Below are positions 37,639 through 47,700 of a stretch of DNA of 64,000 nucleotides, piece by piece. Source of the DNA: Lobosporangium transversale (taxonomy: Eukaryota; Mortierellomycota; Mortierellomycetes; Mortierellales; Mortierellaceae); NCBI RefSeq assembly GCF_002105155.1, contig NW_019028996.1:124001-188000 (forward strand), given 5' to 3'. Under the pieces are notes generated by a model. It was given only the letters and a program-made list of their open reading frames with translations, was not told where the DNA came from and did not search any database. How positions within the stretch are numbered: position 1 is the stretch's first letter; each line of letters starts with the position of its first letter. A program made the position numbers and the translations under genes.

Positions 37639-39021
37639 ATGTCACTCTATAGACCCCACCCCCACTTTCCTATACACTCAACCTGCGACAACGCGTCCTC
37701 TCCCTCGTTCTCCCCCATATCCCCATTCTTTGAAAGCGACTACGAGGCCAGTTCGGACTTGTCTTTTACACCTTTATCCACACCACCTTCATCGCCGTCA
37801 ATGGATTGTCGCCGTCAAACTCTGTTCAGGCTCCTTCCAGCATGTTCAATACCCTCGAGAATCAAACGAGGTGCGTGGATCAGCCTTACACTTGAGGTCG
37901 TAGGTGAATTTGGCAAATTTCAATATGGTGGGAATCAAAGTTCGCCGTTTAGGATCAATGAAGGACAGTCGCTCATGCCGCTTGAGTGCTGTCTGCTCTA
38001 CGAATCCAAGGGGCAGATAATAAACCAATTTGCACAGAGCCATGTTCTGCTCGAGAAGCGTGCATTACAATCTGCAAACTGGCTAGGGATGGAGGATCTG
38101 TCAGGCCCAGGAATTGGGCCAGCGGGTCGAGGAGGATTAGAAGTACGGGTAGTACCTCGAAGGGAGTGTCCAGAACCGTTTTGGATCAGCGTTGGCTGTA
38201 AAGATGATCAAGGGTTAATGCCTCTAGTCCTTGGTCCTTTCAACTACACCGCTGGGAGCTTTCAAAGTTACGATTCGAATCGTGTCTTACGCCCTATTAG
38301 TATCCCACAAGGAAATGGCTCAAATCCTCGGATTATGCTGCTTGAAGAGACATGGAATAATGTTCCTCAGGGTCGTGTTTGGGACTCTGCCTTCATTTTG
38401 AAGGACATATTTACAAAACAGGTACAAGATAGGCTCGAGGGTTCTAGGCCCCCCATATTTGCCGGGAAACGAATTTTGGATCTCAGTGCAGGCACTGGTC
38501 TGTTAGGCGTCTTTCTAGCAGGTTTGGCCCAGGTTGAAATGGATCTCTTACTTCTACGCGGTAGACCCAATGCTACCAACCGTGATGGCATTACCAACAG
38601 CAGTACTACCCATATATCAAACGCGCCACCATCGACGACGGTGGTCCTAACTGATCTAGAGGATGCCATGGAACTTATCCAACGTAACATCGCATCGAAT
38701 AAGCGTAGAATAGCGCCTAATGTCAGTATAGAAGCGAAGCCGCTCATCTGGGGCTCCTCCCCACTGACACGCCTTAAAGCCGATCCTTTTGACGTTGTGA
38801 TTGCGTCGGATGTTGTATACCAAGTAGATAGTTTCAACTCCCTTCTAGAAACGCTTTACGACCTCTGTACGCCTGGACACACAACGCTTTACCTTGGCTA
38901 CAAATGGCGCGCATTGGACATTGACATGGAACGGCAGTTCTTTGAGAAGTTGAGCGCCATGTTTAGCGTTGAGAAATCGTTGCACGATCTAGAAGTCCAG
39001 GTGTGGTGCCTTAAACGATAA
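37639..39021 (+). CDS. METTL-type (methyltransferase family 16) lysine methyltransferase-like protein, single exon
   Basis: Intronless ORF of 460 aa starting at the first ATG after a pyrimidine-rich leader. The first 55 residues are Ser/Pro-rich. A middle region of about 190 residues (GAWISLTLEVVGEFGKFQYG and following) is unfamiliar. The C-terminal half is a class I SAM-dependent methyltransferase of the METTL21/22/23 type. Its parts are GRVWDSAFILKDIF, motif I ILDLSAGTGLLGVFLAGLA, post-I VVLTDLEDAMELIQRNIASN, the IWGS segment, and FDVVIASDVVYQVDSFNSLL with a terminal strand VEVQVWCLKR-like. Members methylate lysines on chaperones, elongation factors or histones. The substrate cannot be inferred. 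Confidence 0.85.
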   Translation: MSLYRPHPHFPIHSTCDNASSPSFSPISPFFESDYEASSDLSFTPLSTPPSSPSMDCRRQTLFRLLPACSIPSRIKRGAWISLTLEVVGEFGKFQYGGNQSSPFRINEGQSLMPLECCLLYESKGQIINQFAQSHVLLEKRALQSANWLGMEDLSGPGIGPAGRGGLEVRVVPRRECPEPFWISVGCKDDQGLMPLVLGPFNYTAGSFQSYDSNRVLRPISIPQGNGSNPRIMLLEETWNNVPQGRVWDSAFILKDIFTKQVQDRLEGSRPPIFAGKRILDLSAGTGLLGVFLAGLAQVEMDLLLLRGRPNATNRDGITNSSTTHISNAPPSTTVVLTDLEDAMELIQRNIASNKRRIAPNVSIEAKPLIWGSSPLTRLKADPFDVVIASDVVYQVDSFNSLLETLYDLCTPGHTTLYLGYKWRALDIDMERQFFEKLSAMFSVEKSLHDLEVQVWCLKR

Positions 39022-39409
39022 CATGTTACGATAAGCATCATAATAACGCAGTAAAAAAAAATATTAAATGGAGAGGAAAGCATAAGAGGAGGAATGTAGA
39101 CGAGAGAACAAGGAGTTGATATCCTTGTTTGAAAGACATAATTTCTAACACTATAAACTGTGCTGAAGCGCTCTACTGGTTGAGAATGGAAAGCACCCCT
39201 TGTCTATGCATTCCATTCTTTCCTCGCAAGTGGAATTGCCCTTGGAGAGAGTAGAATTTTCATTCCCACTTTTGATCTTCAACTGTAGCGATCTCGCTGA
39301 AGTTGTCTTCAACCTTTCTAATTTATTTTTCTCTCTTTACCTCACATAATCCGCCCAACCGCCTTTCATTATTAGTACTATTTTTTATTTCAAAAACTTA
39401 GGCTTGGGA
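39022..39409. other. Intergenic region with pyrimidine-rich promoter
   Basis: About 390 bp; the last 100 bp are CT-rich. A CTTAG just before the next start may be the acceptor of a 5' UTR intron. Confidence 0.4.
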
Positions 39410-40978
39410 ATGACTCGCCTACATATTTTCCATGCCTTGTTCCACTCAGTAGCAGCATTAGGCTACATTCCTTTTGCGCTATCCTCTACTCTCATCTCTT
39501 CCTCAACACCATTTGTCACTATACCACCAATTGCCGTTATTCTTATTGCATTTATCCCACCATTAACCTTCTATCCTGTGCTCTGCTTCTCATATCGTTA
39601 CTTGGAGCGTTTCAAGCGTATATCTTTGTCTATCCAACGCGCCAGGATGTACGTCATGCTGGCAGGATCCGGTCTCTGCTTCATAGTAGCAGTACACTTG
39701 ATAATGGTACACTCCTTAGCGAATTCACGCGACACTATTTATAATCGTAAGAGTTACTTCGCTATTCGGCCTTCGCAATCATTGTTTACAGCGTCTATTG
39801 GCCCAGAATCGACCACTACAGTGCTTGTAGTAAAAGGCACTGGGGAACAAAGTACCAAGACTCCAACTGGCGATGACAGAGTGGCTAAAATGAATGACAA
39901 GGCAGAAGCTATGCTGTCGCCATGGACCACCTATGTGCCTCTGTCTAAAGAGCAGGCTCATCATGGAGGACAACAGCAGCAAATGATGGTGGGGTCCGAT
40001 GATAAGAATACCGTCTCCGATCAGCCAATCACTTCTGTAGAATGGAGATGGGATGCACAAAGATCTGTGTTTAAGTTCCTGTTACCATCCCATTGTGGAC
40101 AGTCTCAGCAATCCCAGGAAGAATGCAGGACATCCTACCAGGAACAGGCTTTTATTATTGCGAAACAGGCTCCACAAAAGGCAGCAGAACCAGTAGTTAG
40201 TAGTTCGAGAACTGTTGATATATCAATTCCTAAGTCTGTTGCAGCAACAAGTAACGCATACAAGGTTGCCCAATTCAAAGCATCGCCATCATTATCGCCA
40301 TCATTATCGCCAGCATCATGGTATCCACTTTTGACAAATACGCATGCAGGCGAAGCCGCAGTGCCTTCTACAAAAGCGAAAACTGACGCCAGTTCTGCAC
40401 AGTCACAGTTGAATTTACCTCTTGATCCAAGTACTGTTACCTTAGATCTATCCTCTTCTCTGGCTGTTAGCATTGTAACCTCCATTCCTGTCGCTTTTGA
40501 TGAAGCACTTCAGTCAAAGCATAATAATGCAGACCTAAATGCTGAAAAGGTTAACAGGATAACTCGCATGAAGGAGGCACTGTTATATAAATATCATAGC
40601 GATGACGAAGATCGCAAGTCATTCCAGCCGCTTGGATTCGACATCAAAAGTTCGTATTGGCTACTGTTTATCGGATCTCAAGGAGTATTAGTCTTTCTAC
40701 TAGTGATGCTCCTTTTGGGCGTCTTGATTTTGACAGAGTATGTGCTGGACCAAGAGGATGAAGATTGCGTGAACCGAACGTTTCTATACTGGGGCAGAAT
40801 TTTTGGTGTTACTATAGCAACCGTCACGAGTGCGATCCACGGATCGATATTAAGTGGATATGTGTTGATAGACGGGCTGTCTGATTGGATCGCCCAGGCC
40901 GCCGTGGGCTCCATCTGTCTATACTGGGTAAGCATGGTATGGATTATGAATCGCATTATTGGTCCACTACCGTATTGA
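39410..40978 (+). CDS. Unrecognised polytopic membrane protein (about six TM helices)
   Basis: The ATG at 39410 opens a single-exon ORF of 522 aa. Three N-terminal TM segments are visible (LFHSVAALGYIPFALSS; IPPIAVILIAFIPPLTFYPV; YVMLAGSGLCFIVAVHLIMV). A hydrophilic Ser/Thr/Gln-rich loop of about 270 residues follows, then three C-terminal TM segments (SYWLLFIGSQGVLVFLLVML; GRIFGVTIATVTSAIHGSI; AAVGSICLYWVSMVWIMN). The protein ends IIGPLPY. I do not recognise a Pfam-type signature. The topology, with a large central loop, resembles a receptor or sensor more than a transporter, but that is speculation. A short tandem repeat (SPSLSPSLSP) lies in the loop. Confidence 0.72.
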   Translation: MTRLHIFHALFHSVAALGYIPFALSSTLISSSTPFVTIPPIAVILIAFIPPLTFYPVLCFSYRYLERFKRISLSIQRARMYVMLAGSGLCFIVAVHLIMVHSLANSRDTIYNRKSYFAIRPSQSLFTASIGPESTTTVLVVKGTGEQSTKTPTGDDRVAKMNDKAEAMLSPWTTYVPLSKEQAHHGGQQQQMMVGSDDKNTVSDQPITSVEWRWDAQRSVFKFLLPSHCGQSQQSQEECRTSYQEQAFIIAKQAPQKAAEPVVSSSRTVDISIPKSVAATSNAYKVAQFKASPSLSPSLSPASWYPLLTNTHAGEAAVPSTKAKTDASSAQSQLNLPLDPSTVTLDLSSSLAVSIVTSIPVAFDEALQSKHNNADLNAEKVNRITRMKEALLYKYHSDDEDRKSFQPLGFDIKSSYWLLFIGSQGVLVFLLVMLLLGVLILTEYVLDQEDEDCVNRTFLYWGRIFGVTIATVTSAIHGSILSGYVLIDGLSDWIAQAAVGSICLYWVSMVWIMNRIIGPLPY

Positions 40979-41199
40979 TATTGGGAGATGCAGCAGGAGG
41001 AACAGACCAGGAGTAGCATACATTAACAAAACGTGATATTGCAATGTTTAAACATTGATATCTTTGGAAATTGGTATACTCGAACAATAAAAGACGATAA
41101 GTATTACTTCTCTATTCCTTTTATAGTAAGTGCTGTGCTCAATTCAAGGTTTCCGTTAGCACAGCTTGTTTTCTTCATGAGACAGCCCGCTAAAGATTT

Positions 41200-41358
41200 T
41201 GTTACGTACCGAGGCTTGGGAGTGCACCTCAGGTGCACTTCCATAAGGTCAGAATATCATGTGACGGTCATAGAGAGTCCTTGATAAAAGGCTCTCGTTT
41301 GACAATAATAAAAACAACTTTTGATCTCCTTGACTTCTAATATCTGAAAAACATCTCA
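41200..41358 (+). mobile_element. Solo LTR (159 bp) related to the Gypsy element at 44.5-51.4 kb
   Basis: It begins TGTTACGTACCGAGGC and ends CATCTCA, and is flanked by 5-bp duplications GATTT (41195-41199 and 41359-41363). The internal CAACTTTTGATCTCCTTGAC block (about 41314-41333) is identical to that of the intact element's LTR. The remainder is diverged, so this is an older member or sister subfamily removed by LTR-LTR recombination. Confidence 0.85.
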
Positions 41359-41479
41359 GATTTTATTTTACAATGAATAGCAAAATTGATTCCGAAGTGC
41401 ACACTCTCTGATACTCGGTTCCCTTACTCCATTAATTTACTTGTGTGTGGCCAATCAACCTTTTCAAATTAGTTTTGCA

Positions 41480-41603
41480 AATAGATTAATCCAAAAAAAA
41501 AAAAAAAAAAAAAAAAATTAGTTAAGAGGCCAAATAACGCTGGGTAGGCTGCCAAGTTCATAATGAATGTTATTTGGCAACTGGGCTGCCAAAAAGATTA
41601 ATC
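41480..41603. mobile_element. Short relic with GATTAATC ends, related to the SWIM element termini
   Basis: The segment has GATTAATCC near both ends (about 41484 and 41596). It contains GCCAAATAACGC, GGCTGCCAAG and TTATTTGGCAAC...GGGCTGCCAAA. These parallel the GATTAATCTATTTGACAACC terminus and TTATTTGACAACCC boxes of the 25-28 kb element with G/A changes. An A run of 25 bases sits inside. It abuts the next TIR element directly. Confidence 0.45.
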
Positions 41604-41669
41604 CCCGTGCAAATAACTTCATCCTTTCCGAAGGTAGGATAAAAGTAAGGATGAAGTTATTTGCACGGG
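41604..41669. repeat. Perfect 23-bp hairpin
   Basis: 41604-41626 is the exact reverse complement of 41647-41669, with a 20-base loop. The stem contains the GTGCAAATAA box that recurs through the flanking TIR element. It could extrude as a cruciform, or be an aberrant duplicated terminus. Confidence 0.85.
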
Positions 41670-43351
41670 CCCGTACACCCCTTATTTGTACGGCCCCCGT
41701 GCAAATAAATTTTTACTTATAAAAAAAATTATTTGCACTGCCCCGTACACACTCTATTTACACTGCTCCCCCCGTACAAATAAAAAAAAGTTATTTGCAC
41801 GGGGGGTCTTTTTTTTATTTGCACGGGGTCTCTTTTTCATCTACAAGCAGCAACGTGTATCCTACAGACTACATGATTCTGGCTTTATATAAATAAGTGG
41901 AGGTGAGTCTAGAGTAGAGAGGGGTCTGGAATTATTACTGGTGGAAGTTGCAGCGCCGTGGGAGCTGCCAAACAGCTCATTTGTGACATACAAAAATACT
42001 ACCATTAGACCCATATAGCGTATACGATGATTTAAATTACCACTCACGTGGGGCAGACAAGAACCCTCTCTTTGTCCTCCTTCTTAGTTGGTGCAATGTT
42101 TTAACCTAATTGATATAACTTATTATGTAATATGGAGCTAAAGTTCAATAAATTTACCCTTTTATTAATGAGGCAATGTGGATAATCACTGAAGTTTTTG
42201 GGCAGTACAGGCTGAGGGAAACGGCAAGAAATAAGATTGAAGACAGTGCTTCTCTTCATTACCATTTCAAGTGATTGTACAATATGAAGCTGGTCCTTTA
42301 GACGCAGTGAGCATCTACATGTGCTGCTGAGTATGCAATACTGCGTGCTAAAGACGAACCAAGGTAAGTTGGCTATGATAATAAACTTGGAATGTAATGA
42401 GACAAAACTAAGGATTATTGCGATTAGCAGTCATTTATATGGGTTTTTACTATAGCTAAGGTTTTTACCCTTTTTATTTAACGAAGATCCCTGGATCATA
42501 ATAAAGACATCTTTCTTTCGTTCTCGCTACTTATTATGACCCTGGCATATTTCAATAACAGAAAAGAATATTTATGTCTCTTTTCTATCACTATTAGTCA
42601 CGGTTATGCTATTAAAGTATTTTAGTCACTAAGATATAGAGATATAGGTGATTGTGCACGTTCGGCTTTGAGTGCGAACTGTCACCAACTATCAAAAGAC
42701 AAGTAATATCGGGTAAGAAGATAGATATTCCACAAAATAAGCTGAGGTCTACCCATTGTATTTTGATGAATTTGATAAACAGAAAGGGAAAAGAAAGAGA
42801 GTAGGTAGTAACACGGCACGCTATACATCGTAGAAATGAGTATGATTGTATGATTGTTTGTACATCTACCGACACAAACTACACGTTAGAGATTCCTAAT
42901 AACTGAATTCATCGTTGTGTGCTTAATAGTGTACGGAAATACCTAAGATGTATGCACGCGTTAAATGAAAGAAAGCATCGGGGAACCATAACAATGCAAC
43001 CAACAAAAGTGCAAAGTAAAGCTGCATAGTATATTGCAACTATAGATAAATCATTTGTAATTCTGTATTTAGTCCCAGTCGCATAAAGAATGCCAACATC
43101 TACTCTGAGCTACATACGAACTTGATAAGATATTCTGGTCAGTATTTGATGCTTAGGCAGCGGCTCTAGATCTAAGCCTGTGTCATGGAAGGCTTCCTGG
43201 TTATGGTGTTTAGGGCTAAAATAAAGACCCCGTACAAATAAAAAAAAAGACCCCCGTGCAAATAATTTTTTTTTATTTGCACGGGGGGAGCGGTGTAAAT
43301 ATTTGTACGGCCCCCGTGCAAATAAGAGGTGTACGGGCCAGTGCAAATATC
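41658..43351. mobile_element. Non-autonomous TIR element with GTGCAAATAA boxes, about 1.7 kb
   Basis: The left 190 bp and right 130 bp are imperfect inverted copies. Both begin near ATTTGCACGGGCCCGTACAC and contain the series TATTTACAC..GCTCCCCCCGT, then AATAAAAAAAAG, then TTATTTGCACGGGGGGTC. CCCCGTGCAAATAA or its complement recurs at least ten times in alternating orientation. The interior (about 41860-43220) has no credible ORF, so transposition would depend on another element. The right end stops 17 bp from a tRNA gene. Exact boundaries are uncertain by a few bases, and I saw no clear target duplication. Confidence 0.7.
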
Positions 43352-43368
43352 TTTTTTCTAAAAGTAAT

Positions 43369-43441
43369 TGCTCTCCGTGAGGTTCGAACTCACGACCTTC
43401 AGATTATGAGACTGACGCTCTGCCAACTGAGCTAGGAAAGC
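43369..43441 (-). tRNA. Elongator tRNA-Met (anticodon CAT), intronless
   Basis: The minus strand folds as a full cloverleaf. The acceptor stem is GCTTTCC/GGAGAGC (one G-U), with discriminator A. The A box is TAGCTCAGTTGG, the anticodon loop CTCATAA has CAT at 34-36, the variable region is AAGGTC and the T loop is GTTCGAACC. The T31-T39 mismatch in the anticodon stem also occurs in yeast elongator tRNA-Met. A TTTT terminator follows within 10 bases on the minus strand. No CCA is encoded, as expected in eukaryotes. Confidence 0.95.
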
Positions 43442-44499
43442 AACGCTTACCTTTGACGTGGAAAGATCTGTTAATGATCCCAAAGATTGACAGAAAATGA
43501 ACAAAATGATAATAAAAAGTTGGACGAAGTGCCAAAAGATAAATTCATAAATGGACAAAGTGCCAAAGGAGGATAATCTGACAAATAGAACACTAAAGGA
43601 TCATAAATCAACAATGATAGTCCTGGAGAATGCTGCAAAATAGCTGTTTTGCAAAGAAGCCAAAGTGATTTAAATACTAGGATTGATAAAGGAAATAATG
43701 ATAAAAGTACTGAATGATGATGGAAATAATGAAGAAGAGGATACGTAAATAGCAGATTTACGACACCTTTGTGTGAACAAATCACTATTTTAACAATGGG
43801 AGGACTATACTGAAATGCCACATCGGAAGGATGGACTTCGAGTACCGATCACGGTGTACATTGGTAGAGAAAAACATGGATACGTACGACGCCATGGTGA
43901 TAGGAACGGCGATGATGAGGAAGAGAGAGAGCACACACCAGATTGGTCTGTGCAGGACATTTACCATGGACTTACGCCCAAGTCCATTGCTCAGAATTGG
44001 AAAGTTGGCTTCAAGACAACAACAAGGATAGCTACATATATGGCAGGGCGCTTCGTCAAGGCCATAGAGGAATTCGGTCGTACAGAAATCTGGAACAAAC
44101 GGTGTAAAGTCACCGTTGAATGGGAAAAGGCTCGTGGAATCACTGCTATGAGCAAACGCGCTAGAGGACGCAACTGTGTTGGGGAGCACAGACGTAGTAG
44201 CAATGATTTCCTTGTCCCTTCCCTCAGACAAAGACAGAAGCTGAATGTAAAAGAGATCTACAAGATCGCGGATGACCGAGTCCGGGACAGTTACCTTGGG
44301 AAAACCAAACTGGACGTGATGGAGCGGCTAGGTGGAATGAAGTTTTTGATGACTATGGATAGCGGATAATTTGTCGTGTTGCGCAACAGGCCACGTCGGA
44401 AAGGTGGACTTTGAGTACCAACCACGGCGGTCAGGGTTTATGAAATCATGGATACAGCGGCTCTTGTCGTTGTGCAGTAATAGCTGTATATTGACTATA

Positions 44500-44669
44500 T
44501 GTTACGTCCTGAGGCTAGGGAGTGTACCCAAATGGAGCACTCCCCTTTTTATTCATAGATCAGAGCAATTAGTGACGGCTATGTTGGAGCCTATATAAGG
44601 CTCCGACCTAGCTAAAATAATAAACAACTTTTGATCTCCTTGACTTCCGATTTACCATAAAACATATCA
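44500..44669 (+). repeat. 5' LTR of the intact Gypsy element
   Basis: 170 bp, TG...CA ended. It has a TATA box (TATATAA, 44593-44599) between a GGAGCC/GGCTCC inverted pair, and AATAAA at about 44618-44624 as a polyadenylation signal. The likely transcript start is about 25-30 bases after the TATA box. Confidence 0.93.
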
Positions 44670-44767
44670 TTTTTTCAAGGATCTACATAGAGTTACATCC
44701 ATCCATTTTATCAATCCATCCAACCATTTTTTTTTTTCTCCATAATTTCAATCCCTTTATTTCAATC

Positions 44768-47700
44768 ATGTCTAATATTAATAAAGTACCAATTAACGAA
44801 GATGTTGATATGGAAATCTCTTCACCAGAGAATGGCTCAGGCTTGACACCTGTCGAGCAGTTGAACTTATTGGTGGCTAGCCTGGTCGTAGATACGACGG
44901 AGAGTGTAGTCGAGTTCGGCAGTGATGCTGTTCCCGATATCGAGAATGTTACGATGCTTCTTCGAAGTTATAGACTTCAGAAGGAGGAGACACTCAGAAA
45001 GAAGGCATTGCTGTTCCTTAGGTACAATGATGCCAAATCAAAGTTAAGAAAAATTGACATTGATGAAAAGACACTTACCAAGGCCTTAGGCGATCTCGCT
45101 CAACAGAAGGCAGACATCTTGAAGGTCTTAGTAAGACAAACTGAAGACTTGAATAGTTCTATTGAACATATGGAGGAGGTCAGAAATGGCTTATCTTCAA
45201 GCGAGGACGTTTCGATTGATAGATCGAGTGTGTCTGAAGCAGATAGTCACCGTATAACGGTGAAATGGGATCCTGCTAATCCCGAACATGACGCACTTCA
45301 TCGAATCTTCAAAGAAGAGAACATTCCTTTGATGGAAGATTCAGAAGAGGTAGACTATACCAAGGTCAAGAAGAAAACGTTTGCGGATGCGCCTATGCTT
45401 GATTTAGACGTGTCCAAGGTTCCCGGCAAGAATATGGTCAAGGAAATAGCAATCAGGGTTGTCACTTTCCGTGATGACTTTGAGAGGATATTCCGTCGTA
45501 ACCTTTCTGATGTTCTTTTCGACAAACTAGCATGGGATTACTTATCCCTCTGCGTTTCCAAAGTGTCCGGCCTGGCGCGAGACTATGACGATCTCATCAA
45601 GAAAGTGCCTCTTCAAGACAGGACCTGGTCTCGGGCAGTTACATGCTTGAATAAAGCTCTAAAGTTTGACATTCTAGGGGCTTACATCGCTGATATGGCG
45701 CTAGTTATGAGGCCTGAGAAGAATGACACTATTAGGTCGTTCGCGCAACGATTGCTACCACTGGTTGAGGCAGCTGGAATCCCAGATGATGGCTGCTATA
45801 TGCTCATCAAAGCTTTATGCAATCATCTGTCCGACGTAGGATTTCAGGCTGTCATCAAGGAATTCGGCTCAGTGAAAAGTGTTAGCTCTTTGAAGGAGTT
45901 TCTAGAGTTCCTAGAAAAGACACCAGGTGCCTTAGGTGAGAAACGAACCGATGACGCCCATTGGTTTATCCAGAAGTATGGAGGAGACGCTGGAGAACAG
46001 TATTTGCGATCCATCAAGTCCAGATCGGAATACACTCCTAGAGAGGTTCCGAGATCTAGTCATAAAAGATCTCGACTTAATGCCAATCCGTCAAGTGATA
46101 GAGAAGCCAAGAAGGCTAAACCATTCAAGGTCTGGTGTAAGGGAACGGAGAAGTGTAGGTCGAATCCGTACAAACATGCCCCGGAGGACTGTCGGTATGC
46201 TGAGGATCAAGTCAGAGATCATTCTAAGGATAAGCCCAAGGACGTCAAGAGAACTGATGTGCGCAAGCCGCTTGCCTCAGTCAGTGCTTTTAAGAGGATT
46301 AGTGATAGTGCGCTCATAAGAGACATAATTCCGAATAAAGAATCCTTCTTTTCCTCGTACTCAATTGTTGAGAAAGCTTGTATCAAGCACCTAGGGGCTT
46401 TCAAAGGTCCCGCTCCTGGTGATAATAGAATAGCTGTGCCTATATTTATAAACGGGCAACAATATACAGCATTGTTAGATCCAGGCGCCACAACTTCTTT
46501 GCTCAGTAAGGAAGTAGCCATAGAGCAAGGTATTCGCTATGGTCGAGTACCAGGAGAATCTATAGCAATGATAGAAAAAGGGACTAGCACGGATAATGCC
46601 ATTACTTGTGATAAAGTCCAATTGGTCTGCAACAATAGATCTGGAGAATATCAATTGTCGGTCATGGACATTGAGTATTATGACTTCGTGTTGGGAATGG
46701 ATCTCTTCGCTAGACTCGGCTTTTCCATCACGGGAATAGCCATGCCGGAGATACGAGAGGAGGAATCCCTATGGGTCCCATATGATGAAAAACCTCAAGT
46801 CATTCCGTCACAAACTCCAGAAAGAGAAAACAATGCTGAATTCAAAGCATTGAAAGAAAAGTTCCTGTTAGCACTGGAGCCTTATTTACAGGCGAATGAA
46901 GCCATCTCGCCAAATTCATTTTGCAATCTTGATACAATGAAGGTCCAGCTAAAGGTTAAACCCACCTGTATCATCCAGGAAAGATCTCGCCCATTCCATT
47001 CGCAAATTGAAAAAGAAGAAGTGGAAAAGACCATCCAGAAGTGGCAAGAAACGGGTGTTATCGTTCCAGCACCTAAGGGGTGTCCGTATAATAACTCCCT
47101 GACAATGGCAGCACGCCGTGACCTGGATGGTAATATTCTGAAATATAGAGTATGCCTTGATCCAAGAATGTTGAATCGTCAACTAGAGGATACTGATGTC
47201 TTCCCTCTACCATTAATCACTGATATCCAGCAGAGGGTAGCAGGGCATCTGTATTTCACCGCAATTGATCTGTCTCAGGCGTATCATCGCATGCCTGTAG
47301 AGAAATCAAGCCAACCACTAACTGCATTTACGTACGGTGGTAAGCAATATATGTTTGCTAGAGCACCTTTTGGTTTAAAACCCCTCACGAGTATCTTCCA
47401 AAGAGGAATGTCACAACTCTTAGATGATCTGCACTTTGCTGACAATTATGTGGATGACATTATTGTCTATTCGCACACAGCAGAGGATCATATTCTTCAT
47501 GTCAGCATTGTCATAGAAAGGCTTACAGCTGCAAAGTTGATAATCAATAGAGAAAAGAGTAAATTCCTTAGTACAGAAGTGCTACTACTGGGGTTCATAA
47601 TCAACAAAGAAGGACGCAAAATAGATATCAACAAGGTTGCTAATGTGCATTCATGGACACCACCTACTAATAAGAAGATGGTTCAACGCTATTTAGGCCT

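Noticed and set aside
43471-43821. 116-codon minus-strand ORF next to the tRNA
   Set aside because: Low-complexity hydrophobic translation overlapping AT-rich DNA, with no features.
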